From positions 62,001 through 126,000 of the forward strand of contig PGYB01000009.1 in assembly GCA_002839445.1 (NCBI GenBank): 64,000 nt of DNA, written 5' to 3'. Positions within the stretch are counted from its first letter, which is position 1, and every line of letters starts with the position of its first letter. The position numbers were made by a program, and so were the translations under genes. Positions 42,109 to 51,265 of this stretch are shown here, piece by piece. The notes beneath the pieces were generated by a model. That model saw only the letters and a list, made by a program, of their open reading frames with translations. It was not told the origin of the DNA and ran no database searches. The DNA is from Candidatus Riflebacteria bacterium HGW-Riflebacteria-1 (GTDB lineage: Bacteria > Muiribacteriota > Ozemobacteria > Ozemobacterales > Ozemobacteraceae).

Positions 42109-44675
42109 TACTTAATCCTTGAAAAGGCTTCTTTGGCGAACTTTGCGATCTGAGTGTTGGCCGGAGCATTGTCGAAAGCCCTCTTGTAACAGGCTTTTGC
42201 TTCGCGCGCCAGCTTCTTTTCTTCGTAAGCCTGACCCAGATAGAAGCAGGCGTAAGAGTCGCCCGGCGACAGGTTTACTACTCTGACCAGCGCGTCAATG
42301 GCGGCGTCGGCAGAGTGCTTGTCAAGATGTGCTACGCCAAGATTATAAAGCGCATAGGTATCTTCGGGGTTTATTTCAATTGCGCGCTGCAGGGCAACAA
42401 TGGCTTCATCGATCTGCCCCTGTTCATAGAATGACAGTCCCAGATGCGAGTGTGAGTAGGCATCGTCCGAATCAAGCTCGATAGCATGCGAGAATGCCTT
42501 GATTGCCATGGGAACCCGCCCCGAATTTTTGTAGAGAACGCCGAGGCTGTACTGCGAGAAGGCGTCGTCAGGATTGAGCATAATCGCTTTTTTGAATGAA
42601 TCTTCTGCCTGCTCGCGGTTACCCATCGCGCGATAGATGCTGCCGAGAAGGTAGTGCGCATAGAACTTTTCGCCGTCGAGTCTGATGCTCATCATGATAC
42701 AGCTCAAAGCATTCTCAAGCTGATTGAGGCTCTTGTAAACTGCGCCAAGAAGCATGAGCACGGCCGGATTGTCTTCCTGGTATTTCAGGAGCTGCTCAAA
42801 GGTCTCGCGCGCTTCTTCCATCATGCCGTTATTCTTGTAGATCAGGCCAAGTACATAGCGGCTTTCGGTGTCTTCGGGATTGAGCTTGATCGTGCGCTTC
42901 ATCGAGCTGATAGCCTCTTCGAGTCGTCCCTGATTGAGATAGGCTTTGCCAAGATGAAAAAACGCTTCCTGAAAATCAGGGTCAAGTTCAATGGTCTTGT
43001 GCCACGAACTGATCGCCAGATCAGCCTTGCCGACACTCTTGTAAGCAATACCCAGCTGCAGATGCGCGTGCGAGAAGTCGGGGTCGAGCGCGATCGCTTT
43101 TTCCCACTCTCTGATCGCTTCATCAACCATGCCTTTCTCGCGATAGGCAAGGCCAAGGCGATAATGCGCGCCGGCGTTGTCGGGATTGATGGTTACCGAG
43201 CGCTTCCAGCGTGTCAGGTTCTGGTCGTCGATGCCCTTGAGACGGTAGATGACTTCGAGATTATAGTTGGCGAAGCTGTCGTAAGGATTGAGGGTGATGA
43301 CCTTGCGATATTCGATAATCGCTTCGTCGTACATTTCCTTGTTTTTATAAGCCGAGGCCAGCTTGTAATGCGCCTCGGGATTGTTCGGATTGTTGGCGAT
43401 CTCGGCCTTGTATTTTTCGATCATCATGTCGATTTCGGTCTTGTTTCTGATTATCGCTGCCGGTTTCGGGGAAGGGTCGCCGCCGGTTTTGCGCCTTAGC
43501 TCAGTTGCTTTGCGCCAATGAAATACTGCCTGTTCGCATTGGCCTTTGACATCATATATCTCGCCGAGAATGTCATGGGCCCGGCTCAGGCGGGCGTCGA
43601 GAAACAGACTGCGCTTGAGCTCGCCAGTAGCCTCGTCGAGCATGCCGCGGTCTTTGTAAGACAGACCAAGATTGAAATGCAGTTCAGCATCGTTCGGGTT
43701 GAGGTTGTTCTCAAGTCTGAACTGCTCGATGGCCTTTTGCAGGTCACCTTTTTTGCGCATGACCATGCCGATGAAAAAGCGCAATCTCGGGTATTTGGGG
43801 TCAATTTTCAGCGCTTTGCGGAATTCAGCCAGCGCCGCGTCATCCATGTTCAGCTTTAACAGTGACTGTCCGAGATATACGTGGGCTTCGAGCAGAGTCG
43901 GGCTGATTGAAAGAACGCGCTTGAACGCCTCTACCGCCTCATCATAAGCCTGGCTGAAGAAGTGCGCCATACCAATGTTCAGGAATGCGAAAGCATTGTC
44001 GGGGTTGATTCTGATCGAATCTTTCAGCTGCCTGATCGCTTCTTCGTAATTCTCAAGGCTGATATAGCTTCTGCCCAGCTGACAAAGGGCGTAAGCATCC
44101 TGCGGGTTCAGCAGCACGGCCTTTTTAAATTCTACAATCGCCTTTTTTGGTTTGCCGATTTCGAGGTAAACCGCACCGAGTGAGAAATGCGCGTATGCAT
44201 AGTCGCGATTGAGGTCAATCGCGTTTTTGAGCCGCACTATCGCCTCGTCATATAGCTTTTTCAGCTTGTAGATGAGCCCCAGCTGCAGATGCGAAAAAGC
44301 AAAGTCAGATTTCAGCGAAATTGCCTTTTTGAACCTGATTATTGCCTCGTCATACATGCCCTTGAGTTTGTAGATAACCCCGAGATTGGCATAAGGAAAG
44401 GCGTAGGCCGGGTTGTACATGATGGCCTTTTTGAATTCGGTTATCGCTTCGTTGAGCATACCCTTGTTACGGTATGCCAGCCCGATGAAATTATGGGCGT
44501 AAGCGTCTTTCGGGTTGATCGTGATCGCGTCTTTGAAAACGTTGATGGCGCGATCGGTCTCACCAGACATTTCGAGCGCGCGGGCAAGCTGGTAATAAGC
44601 GAAAAAGTCGCGCGGATTAGATGCGATGCGCCTTTTGCAATCCTTGATAATTTCGTCCAGCTTTCGTTCTGCCAT
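42108..44675 (-). CDS. Giant TPR-repeat protein
   Basis: 855 residues made of about 24 tetratricopeptide repeats of 34 residues, in two arrays: about 1-395 and 425-855, split by a linker with KTGGDPSPKP near 400. The consensus AHYxLGxxYxxxGxxDEAIxxFxxAIxLNP is very regular, so recent expansion is likely. No signal peptide or membrane helix, hence cytoplasmic scaffold. It starts 14 bases after the Nudix gene and seems to end the operon of NamZ, minor pilins, zinc ribbon, CheR-like and Nudix. The stop codon touches a dispersed repeat. Confidence 0.88.
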   Translation of the reverse strand: MAERKLDEIIKDCKRRIASNPRDFFAYYQLARALEMSGETDRAINVFKDAITINPKDAYAHNFIGLAYRNKGMLNEAITEFKKAIMYNPAYAFPYANLGVIYKLKGMYDEAIIRFKKAISLKSDFAFSHLQLGLIYKLKKLYDEAIVRLKNAIDLNRDYAYAHFSLGAVYLEIGKPKKAIVEFKKAVLLNPQDAYALCQLGRSYISLENYEEAIRQLKDSIRINPDNAFAFLNIGMAHFFSQAYDEAVEAFKRVLSISPTLLEAHVYLGQSLLKLNMDDAALAEFRKALKIDPKYPRLRFFIGMVMRKKGDLQKAIEQFRLENNLNPNDAELHFNLGLSYKDRGMLDEATGELKRSLFLDARLSRAHDILGEIYDVKGQCEQAVFHWRKATELRRKTGGDPSPKPAAIIRNKTEIDMMIEKYKAEIANNPNNPEAHYKLASAYKNKEMYDEAIIEYRKVITLNPYDSFANYNLEVIYRLKGIDDQNLTRWKRSVTINPDNAGAHYRLGLAYREKGMVDEAIREWEKAIALDPDFSHAHLQLGIAYKSVGKADLAISSWHKTIELDPDFQEAFFHLGKAYLNQGRLEEAISSMKRTIKLNPEDTESRYVLGLIYKNNGMMEEARETFEQLLKYQEDNPAVLMLLGAVYKSLNQLENALSCIMMSIRLDGEKFYAHYLLGSIYRAMGNREQAEDSFKKAIMLNPDDAFSQYSLGVLYKNSGRVPMAIKAFSHAIELDSDDAYSHSHLGLSFYEQGQIDEAIVALQRAIEINPEDTYALYNLGVAHLDKHSADAAIDALVRVVNLSPGDSYACFYLGQAYEEKKLAREAKACYKRAFDNAPANTQIAKFAKEAFSRIK

Positions 44676-44689
44676 GCGTGCCTCCTGTG

Positions 44690-45148
44690 TCAGCTTATCC
44701 AGTCAAGTGTTCTGAACAGCTCAGGGGTTTTACCCCTTGCGTAGTCTAATAGATCTGCCTTCATTGCCGGGTAAATTGTGACCCGCTCGATTTCTTCGGG
44801 GCCGAAGAAATCAAAACCTTCAACTCTGGGGTCTGTACCAGTGTTCAGAGTTGAAAAGTCCGGGTTGATACCCTCAAATACCATGAACTGAATATGCCGT
44901 CCCGTATCTTTGTTGAAAGATTCCCTGATAAACAGCATGCGAAACGCGGCAGCACTTATTTGCAGCTCTTCTGCAAGTTCGCGTGCGGCTGTCTCATATA
45001 CTGATTCGCAAGGTTCCTGCCCTCCGCCCGGCAAGAGCCAGTAGCGCCGCCCATCTTTGCAGTGACGCACGAAGCAGATCCTGCCGTCATCACTTTTGAG
45101 CAGCACAGATACCCGAATCCGGATGCAGTTTTTATTCAGCTGTTGCAC
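44690..45148 (-). CDS. Nudix hydrolase
   Basis: 152 residues. Nudix box at 42-64 fits G-x5-E-x7-R-E-U-x-E-E-x-G-U except that the late Gly is Gln63; the metal-binding REL-x-EE core is intact (R56, E57, E60, E61). The N-terminal beta-strand and PGGG turn are typical of the ADP-ribose/NDP-sugar group. It hydrolyses a nucleoside diphosphate linked to another group; exact substrate unreadable. Same operon as CheR (40 bases) and TPR (14 bases). Confidence 0.85.
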   Translation of the reverse strand: MQQLNKNCIRIRVSVLLKSDDGRICFVRHCKDGRRYWLLPGGGQEPCESVYETAARELAEELQISAAAFRMLFIRESFNKDTGRHIQFMVFEGINPDFSTLNTGTDPRVEGFDFFGPEEIERVTIYPAMKADLLDYARGKTPELFRTLDWIS

Positions 45149-45188
45149 ACCTATCTACATCGGCAGGCAGCAAAGCAAACTGAACAGA

Positions 45189-46244
45189 TTATTTTACGAC
45201 CAGTCGCGAACTGGTAACTTTTATCGAGTTGAGCTCGAATAATTCTTCAACTTTTGACGATTCTTTTTTGCGCAGGTAAATGGCGCGCCGCGGTGCCAGG
45301 CTGTGTTCCTGTGGAATCTTTTCGAGCTGAAAATAAAACCCGTTGTTCTTGAGCAGATTCAGCGCTCGCAGCAGGTCAGTTGGAGTCTTGAATTTGACAA
45401 GTTTAAGTTCGTTGCTCTGAATTGTTTTGCGATATACTATTTCGTTTTCGACATAAATCTGGGTGAACTCCGGGTGCTCTAAGGTCTGCAGCATTTCGTT
45501 CGCGCTCGTGACATAGAACCCACCTGGCTCAAGTGCCCTGAAAAATCGCGTGGCTACTTTATTCTTATTGCCTTCGTCAAAATAGATCATGGTGTTGCGG
45601 CAGAAAATGATGTTGTATGTGCGCGCTGGCCAGCTTTTTAACAGGTTCAGCAGCTCGAAAGTGCAGTGCTTCTGAAATTCAGGCAAAACCTGCCAGCTGT
45701 TGTGGTTGCTTTTCTTAAAGTATTTCGCCAGCATTTTTTCATTGAGCAGTCTTAGTTCATGGTCGTTATAAGTAGCGCTGCGCGCACGACCTATGGCATC
45801 GCTCGAAATGTCGCTGCCGGTAAGCTGAATGTTGAAAGCCTGCGGGTCAGGCAATGTGTCGAGAATGGTGAACAATATCGAATAAAGCTCGGCGCCGATA
45901 GAGCAGCCGGCCGACCAGATGTGCAGACGATTGTCGCCGGTCTGTTTCAACCCATCAAGAAGCGCCGGCAATATATGTTGGCGCAGAATCTTGAAATGTT
46001 CGGGGTGCCTGAAAAACCAGGTTTCGTTAGTGGTCAGGCTGTTGAGAAGCTCAATACGCAGCTGCAGATCTTTTTTTGCCTTATCGACGATGTCTGAAAG
46101 TGCTATACAGCCAAAATCTGTCATTACCGGCAAGACCCGGTTCTCGACAAATGAATAGCGGGCAGCAGGAAAACTCAGCCCATACTCGCGGCTCAAATAC
46201 AGGCAAAAATCATTTATTTCCCGACTACTGAAGCGACTGGCCAT
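45189..46244 (-). CDS. CheR-like methyltransferase, divergent
   Basis: 351 residues. CheR N-terminal helical domain (1-75), then the SAM domain: LNSLTTNETWFFRH (68-80) is a classical CheR signature, followed by WSAGCSIGAELYS (110-122), which differs from the usual WSAGCSTGEEPYS by losing one acidic residue, and FCRNTMIYFD. A C-terminal extension of ~85 residues is not part of CheR. CheR methylates receptor glutamates; no receptor gene is near, but the operon encodes pilins and a TPR scaffold, as in chemosensory-like pilus control (inference). Confidence 0.8.
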   Translation of the reverse strand: MASRFSSREINDFCLYLSREYGLSFPAARYSFVENRVLPVMTDFGCIALSDIVDKAKKDLQLRIELLNSLTTNETWFFRHPEHFKILRQHILPALLDGLKQTGDNRLHIWSAGCSIGAELYSILFTILDTLPDPQAFNIQLTGSDISSDAIGRARSATYNDHELRLLNEKMLAKYFKKSNHNSWQVLPEFQKHCTFELLNLLKSWPARTYNIIFCRNTMIYFDEGNKNKVATRFFRALEPGGFYVTSANEMLQTLEHPEFTQIYVENEIVYRKTIQSNELKLVKFKTPTDLLRALNLLKNNGFYFQLEKIPQEHSLAPRRAIYLRKKESSKVEELFELNSIKVTSSRLVVK

Positions 46245-46255
46245 GTTTTGTGTAT

Positions 46256-46444
46256 CTAAAAAGACTTGGTGCTGCGCGGAAATACACGACCCGCAATTAC
46301 CTGCCAGGTTGGCCGCATCTGTCCGCGAATCTCACTGGCGCAAGTTTTGCACACCAGTCTTTCGGTGTTTTGAAACTTTAGATAATCGACATTTTCGAGG
46401 TCGAAAGTCTTCATTTGCAGGCAAAGCGGGCATCTGTCTTCCAT
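46256..46444 (-). CDS. Small zinc-ribbon protein
   Basis: 62 residues from ATG at 46444 (GGAGAAG just upstream; an ATG 13 codons earlier has none). Two Cys pairs (CPLC near 5-8 and CKTC near 32-35) make one zinc ribbon, with a basic tail. It lies 51 bases after the PilX-like gene and 11 before the CheR-like gene. Too small for an enzyme; perhaps a regulator or protein-binding factor. Confidence 0.65.
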   Translation of the reverse strand: MEDRCPLCLQMKTFDLENVDYLKFQNTERLVCKTCASEIRGQMRPTWQVIAGRVFPRSTKSF

Positions 46445-46495
46445 GTCTTCTCCGTTGCAGCTATGATAGCACAGGTCCCGCACCTGTTCAAGACT

Positions 46496-48838
46496 TCAGA
46501 AGTCTTTATATTCGTCTTCTGAAGCCGCTGTGTCCTTCCAGGAAATGACAATATGCGAAACCAGCTCGTATTTATTCCCCTTAATACCCATGTGTGGAAG
46601 GGTGCTGTCGTATATTTTGCGACGGGTGGGCGGAATGTAATAGCTGGCGTCAATACGATGAATCTTGGGTTCAGCGGGAATGCGAAGATTTATTTCAGAG
46701 CCGAAAACGCGGTGAACGAAGTGATTCGTTTCTGAGTGTCTGAGGCCGACATCATTGTTGAGACAACCGATTTTATTGTAGTATTTGACGACGTCCGGGC
46801 CGGCGTAAAAGACCGTATTCAGCTCGCCGCATGAGATGAACATCGCGTTGGTTGTCATTTCAGGGTAATAGAGAAAGTCGCCGGGCGAATCGGTAATCAC
46901 GTTGGGGTTAAAATCCTTTTTATTGCCGTTGTCGGGGACTCCCATCTTCGCTCGCAGGCCCGACAGAAATTTGTAAACCCCGTATGAGCTCTGCTTCGCC
47001 GCCGCGCTTGGCTCGCCACGTGTCCCGGCAGTTTTTGTCTCGTAATTGCTGGCATAACCCTGCCAGACCTCGCGACTGACCGCGTCAAAATCGTCAAAAT
47101 TCATGTTGCCGTTGGCATGAAGATCCTTGAGCTTCTGTTTCAATGCGTCTTCTGTAGGAGTGCTGGCCGCAGCAGATTCGGCGCTTTCGATCGGATAATC
47201 GGTGAAAAACTGGTCTATCGCCTCTTCAAATTCGGTGCTGCCTGATTTAAGGTTTATCGTGCCGTTTTTGTTCTTATCGAGACAGTTGGCCTTGGCATTG
47301 CTTTCAGAGCCCATGGCACTGGCGAGTTTGTATTTCATGAACGGGTATATTTCATTCTCAAAGCAGTCGACCGGACTGCGATAGTCATAAACAATGCGCT
47401 CTCTCGCCACGACGGTAGCAGCAACATGGTGCCTGAACGGTGGATTTGGCTTGGCATCGTCTTTGAAGCGATCTCTTATCGCTGGGGCATAATCTATGGC
47501 AGTCATTGCATTTTTGCCCGGTTCGTAATCCTGCGGCAGTCCATAAAAATCATCAAAAGAGTTTGGGTTGCCGCCCTGGTTAAAGTCGCCGGCCATAAAA
47601 ACATTGGCGTCACTGACGATGTGAATGTCTTTAGGTGGGTTGCCTTTAACGACTATATTTTTTTCAGAGTAGATAACTCCGTTAAAATTAGCTGGCAGTG
47701 TCACATTGCCGGTGCGCAGATTACTGCCAAAATCAAGATACACCGCGTCAAGGGTAGGGGAATTGTCTTTTGTCCATCCTGCCGGCATGCGATACTTTAT
47801 GCTCTTGTTGCTGCTGTCAGTTTTGCTGAAAAAGAGCCCTTTCGGAGTTTTCGCGTCAGTCTTGTAAGTGGTGAACGTCGGCTCTTCAAGGTTCATCGAC
47901 ATTTTGTCGTTCTTTTCTTTTATCCACGGCCGCAATTCTTCCGGCAGATCGGGATTTGCGTCGGCGATTTCCTTTGGCATCTCGCCATTTTTGCGCGCCT
48001 GCGGGCTGCTGAAGGTTCCCCCTGTCGGAAACGTCGTGTTGGTAGGTATCACCGCGGTTTTGGCCGGCAATCCCCTTCGTTCTCTGAACTGCGCCTGGAT
48101 CGGACTGTAGATAAAGATGCCGCCTGCGCCGCTGATTATAGCGTTCATGTCGCTCAGTTCCTGGGTGGTGCCGTGACCAACCGGACTGTGAGCCGAAAGC
48201 ATGATGCGTCCGATTTCTATGCCCTTGTGACCATACAGGTGCCCGGTTGAAAAGACGTTCTTATTGCTCAGATTTGGCAGCCCGTAAACCATCGAAAGCA
48301 CGCCACCGTCATACATCAAAAACTCGCGGGCTGGATACCTTCGGTTGATTACGGCATCGACGCGGCGAACAGTAGTATCATATTTGCCAAGAGCCTCGAT
48401 GCGAAGGTAGCTGAGGCTTTCATCGATATTGGTGGTTTTGGGGTCATCGGCATACGGGATAAGTCCAACTCTTACCCGAAAAGTTCCGTCGCCGATCTTG
48501 CCACTATAAGTGCCAGAAGTTGCTGAATTAAGCTTAAAGCCGTGCGTGGAAAGATCCTGAAGTGACTGCTGTCTGTTTTCTGTGGCAAGCCAGACCAGGT
48601 TTTTGTCAAGCTTATGCGTAGCAAAAGCCGAGTTCTTGGTGAGTTCAGCCAACACCAGTTCCATGCCGGCCTCGGCTATGGCAAGTGCCTTTACGCGTCG
48701 GCTTTCCTGGATTATTGTCTGGGTGCGATAAGAGGTGAAAGTCTGTACCCCTGCAATAACGAAAAGCAGCACTATTCCCATGCCAATGGCGGTAATAATG
48801 GCAGAACCATGGCGAGATCTCATATTTTTGCCTTTCAT
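46496..48838 (-). CDS. PilX-like large minor pilin
   Basis: 780 residues, far larger than PilX (~200) or GspK (~330). N-terminus: basic leader, Gly then SAIITAIGMGIVLLFVIAG, with no Glu5, as in PilX/GspK-type subunits. Residues 35-150 form the alpha-helix/beta body, and the rest (150-780) is an unusual large extracellular domain with DP/NP-rich loops. Such subunits sit at the pilus tip. The start overlaps the end of the PilW-like gene (ATGA). A start at 48823 is also possible. Its size suggests a tip adhesin. Confidence 0.8.
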   Translation of the reverse strand: MKGKNMRSRHGSAIITAIGMGIVLLFVIAGVQTFTSYRTQTIIQESRRVKALAIAEAGMELVLAELTKNSAFATHKLDKNLVWLATENRQQSLQDLSTHGFKLNSATSGTYSGKIGDGTFRVRVGLIPYADDPKTTNIDESLSYLRIEALGKYDTTVRRVDAVINRRYPAREFLMYDGGVLSMVYGLPNLSNKNVFSTGHLYGHKGIEIGRIMLSAHSPVGHGTTQELSDMNAIISGAGGIFIYSPIQAQFRERRGLPAKTAVIPTNTTFPTGGTFSSPQARKNGEMPKEIADANPDLPEELRPWIKEKNDKMSMNLEEPTFTTYKTDAKTPKGLFFSKTDSSNKSIKYRMPAGWTKDNSPTLDAVYLDFGSNLRTGNVTLPANFNGVIYSEKNIVVKGNPPKDIHIVSDANVFMAGDFNQGGNPNSFDDFYGLPQDYEPGKNAMTAIDYAPAIRDRFKDDAKPNPPFRHHVAATVVARERIVYDYRSPVDCFENEIYPFMKYKLASAMGSESNAKANCLDKNKNGTINLKSGSTEFEEAIDQFFTDYPIESAESAAASTPTEDALKQKLKDLHANGNMNFDDFDAVSREVWQGYASNYETKTAGTRGEPSAAAKQSSYGVYKFLSGLRAKMGVPDNGNKKDFNPNVITDSPGDFLYYPEMTTNAMFISCGELNTVFYAGPDVVKYYNKIGCLNNDVGLRHSETNHFVHRVFGSEINLRIPAEPKIHRIDASYYIPPTRRKIYDSTLPHMGIKGNKYELVSHIVISWKDTAASEDEYKDF

Positions 48839-49482
48839 TCTGGGTTCGCTCCTCTCTCTTTCACAGAAATAGTTATCTCATTAGAATACTTTTTAGTCTC
48901 ATCTTCTGCATCGATGCGAGTGAGCTTGAGCCTGATATAGACATTTCCGCCCCCGGAAGTGTGCTGTTCATTGAGGCGATAGAATACGCACTCCCTGATT
49001 CCGCGCAGGATCGTGTACACACTCGCCTGTGAGTTCTCGGGCTGTTTCTTGTTGTTATAAGGCAACAGGCTGCGCTGCAGCGTCCATGGGCTGTTGGGAT
49101 CCTGGTCGTCTTCGGGTTCGAGATAATAGGTGATTTCATTCTTGGTGTAATTAACCTCGCCGGCTGCCAAAGTAGAAGGGTCTTTTGAATAGTCATAAAG
49201 AAATTTCTCGAATTTGAGCTTGTTATTTTTGTTGGTGGCGAGAGTGCTGACTTCCATGGGCTCGACGGCTTCCGGAAATCCCGGTAGAATAAGGTTAGAT
49301 TCTCGTATGTCATCGGTAATGCGCAACAGAGTTCGGTCAAGATCGTCGTTGATCGAGTGGTTGGCCACAATCTCTGCGGCATTGCGCCGGGTCGCCGAAA
49401 AAGTTCTGTACAGCGCGGTCAGCAGCAATGACATGATGATCAGGCCAATCATAAGTTCCACCGCTGTAAACCCTTTGCGCAT
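48835..49482 (-). CDS. PilW/GspJ-like minor pilin
   Basis: 215 residues. Class III signal MRKGFTAVELMIG with Glu5 after Phe1, then the hydrophobic helix and a body of alternating strands, the PilW/GspJ length. Minor pilins prime assembly and form the tip complex. One base separates it from the PilV-like gene, and it overlaps the PilX-like gene. Confidence 0.85.
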   Translation of the reverse strand: MRKGFTAVELMIGLIIMSLLLTALYRTFSATRRNAAEIVANHSINDDLDRTLLRITDDIRESNLILPGFPEAVEPMEVSTLATNKNNKLKFEKFLYDYSKDPSTLAAGEVNYTKNEITYYLEPEDDQDPNSPWTLQRSLLPYNNKKQPENSQASVYTILRGIRECVFYRLNEQHTSGGGNVYIRLKLTRIDAEDETKKYSNEITISVKERGANPE

Positions 49483-49483
49483 A

Positions 49484-49954
49484 CTAATCCTTTCTCGTGA
49501 TTACCGTAGAGATTTCAAGGCGATGATCGCGCCCGTCTTTGCTGATATATTTAATGGTGAAATGGAAAGCCAGTGCAACTGCTCGAGTCTTGGCACCGTC
49601 GTTAGTACTGATTAACGGGTCTATGCGGGTCTCGTCGGGCAGTATCTGGTATTCAACTGCGTTAATAACATGTTTACGATACTGATCATCGTTTTTAAGC
49701 CGCCACTCAAACGTCTGCTTCTGTTTGGACTGATCTGCGTTGTATTGTTCAGCCTCAATCATGTCAAATTGAAACGAGCGAGCGAGTTCCTGTATTTTCT
49801 GTGCCACAAAAGCCGCCGAAGAATGATCTCTGGTGGCCGTCACCGTTTTGGTCTGGGTGACAATAACCTGCAGCGATGGAACTATGATCAGAGACAGCAG
49901 GACTACTCCGATCATGATTTCGATCATCGACATGGCAGATGTGGTTTTGCGCAT
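49484..49954 (-). CDS. PilV/GspI-like minor pilin
   Basis: 156 residues from ATG at 49954, which has GGAG five bases upstream; the ORF is open further upstream but that part overlaps the NamZ gene. Leader ending TSA, then MSMIEIMIGVVLLSLI with Glu5, so cleavage is after Ala, less common than Gly. Length and position between NamZ and PilW-like fit PilV/GspI. First of three minor pilins. Confidence 0.82.
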   Translation of the reverse strand: MRKTTSAMSMIEIMIGVVLLSLIIVPSLQVIVTQTKTVTATRDHSSAAFVAQKIQELARSFQFDMIEAEQYNADQSKQKQTFEWRLKNDDQYRKHVINAVEYQILPDETRIDPLISTNDGAKTRAVALAFHFTIKYISKDGRDHRLEISTVITRKD

Positions 49955-49955
49955 A

Positions 49956-51191
49956 TTACTCCGGGTAAATAATGAATTCACGGCGTTTCTTGCTGAATTC
50001 GGCGATATCTGACTGCAGGGCGGCGTAGGTTTCCATGATTGGTCGGTTGTTGAGCACACTCTGGCGAATCTTCTGGCTGCCAAGAAGTGTGTCGAGGGCT
50101 TCTGCCGCCGCCGGGTTGTTGAGCGGAATGCGGTCGGGGTAAAGCTCATAAAGGCTCTTCAGCATTGCCAGTCCGGTCAGGAAAGGGTCAAAGGTGACCC
50201 GGTCAGTTATCACAAGTTCGATGCCCGGCGTCTTTTTTTGCGAAAAGAGCCCGTAAAATGGCTTTTCAGAAGCTGGGATAAATCTCACACCAGGAAGCCG
50301 ATGCCGCTCAAGTCTCTGTGCGAGCACCTCGCCGTCAAGCCAGGGGGCAAGTACGTAATGAAATGGTCTGTTGGTGCCGACTCCGGTTGAAAACACGCCC
50401 ATTTCTCCGATAAAGCCGGTGGCAGCGTAAAATGCCGGAGTATCTGCTTCTGGAATATGGTCTGACGGCGGAACCCAGTGCAGCTTAACATCGTGCCATG
50501 TCATGCTGCGGCTGTAGCCTTCCATGCCGATCACGGTCAGACTGGCGCCAAGGCCATAGACCTTGTTAAAATACAAGGCCAGTTCGCCTATCGTCATGCC
50601 ATGCAGCAGCGGAATCGGGTAAACGCCAAAGCGACTGCGCAGGCCGATCTCAAGCACTGGCCCGGCAACGCTTCGCGCGCTGATCGGGTTCGGGCGGTCT
50701 AGCACCAGCACCGGAATCGAGGCTTCGCGGGCCAGATCAAGAAACTGTGCCATCAGCGTCAGATACTTGAAATACCTGATGCCGATATCTTGAAAGTCGA
50801 TTACCAGAAGCTCTGCGTCGAGAAAAATGTCGGGCGAAGGGCGCTTCAGCGGGTCAGAAATTTCGATCACGCGCGCGCTGGTCAGGGCGTCATAGGTTTC
50901 GCCGGCCACTTCCCCTGGGATGGTCTCGCGAAAAAAACTGTCGCCGGTTACGATCAGCTTGATTGTCGCTGCCCGCGCCAGTCGATCAATAGTATGCGTC
51001 AGACTGCTGTCTATAGCGGTTCTCGCGGTGAGCAGTGCAAGTCGTTTGCCACGCACCATCTCGGGGTGTTCGCGCGCCAGCACGTCAATGCCGGTTTTGA
51101 CCCTCGTCAGTCCCGGCGTTGGCGCCAGAAGAATCGCCGCCATTACCAGAAAAAGAATTTCTGGTAAAATGTTGCGTTTAATATTTATCAT
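49956..51191 (-). CDS. namZ: NamZ-like exo-beta-N-acetylmuramidase (DUF1343)
   Basis: 411 residues. Signal peptide/anchor (1-30) then the DUF1343 domain. Family landmarks present: LVIDFQDIGIRYFKYLT (129-145), PVLVLDRPNP (about 159-168), HWVPPSDHIPEADT (about 238-251) and GTNRPF (about 272-277). The usual Ser-Pro-Glu-His-Gly block expected near 80-90 is replaced by GDSFFRE (83-89), so the active site may differ or be lost. NamZ removes MurNAc from the non-reducing end of peptidoglycan strands. First gene of a minor-pilin operon: its stop is one base before the PilV-like start. Confidence 0.82.
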   Translation of the reverse strand: MINIKRNILPEILFLVMAAILLAPTPGLTRVKTGIDVLAREHPEMVRGKRLALLTARTAIDSSLTHTIDRLARAATIKLIVTGDSFFRETIPGEVAGETYDALTSARVIEISDPLKRPSPDIFLDAELLVIDFQDIGIRYFKYLTLMAQFLDLAREASIPVLVLDRPNPISARSVAGPVLEIGLRSRFGVYPIPLLHGMTIGELALYFNKVYGLGASLTVIGMEGYSRSMTWHDVKLHWVPPSDHIPEADTPAFYAATGFIGEMGVFSTGVGTNRPFHYVLAPWLDGEVLAQRLERHRLPGVRFIPASEKPFYGLFSQKKTPGIELVITDRVTFDPFLTGLAMLKSLYELYPDRIPLNNPAAAEALDTLLGSQKIRQSVLNNRPIMETYAALQSDIAEFSKKRREFIIYPE

Positions 51192-51265
51192 ATTCTTATT
51201 CTACTTGATATTTCATACCTCATCAACTTAATCAGTGACAAGACGAGAATCACAGGGAGAAACAT

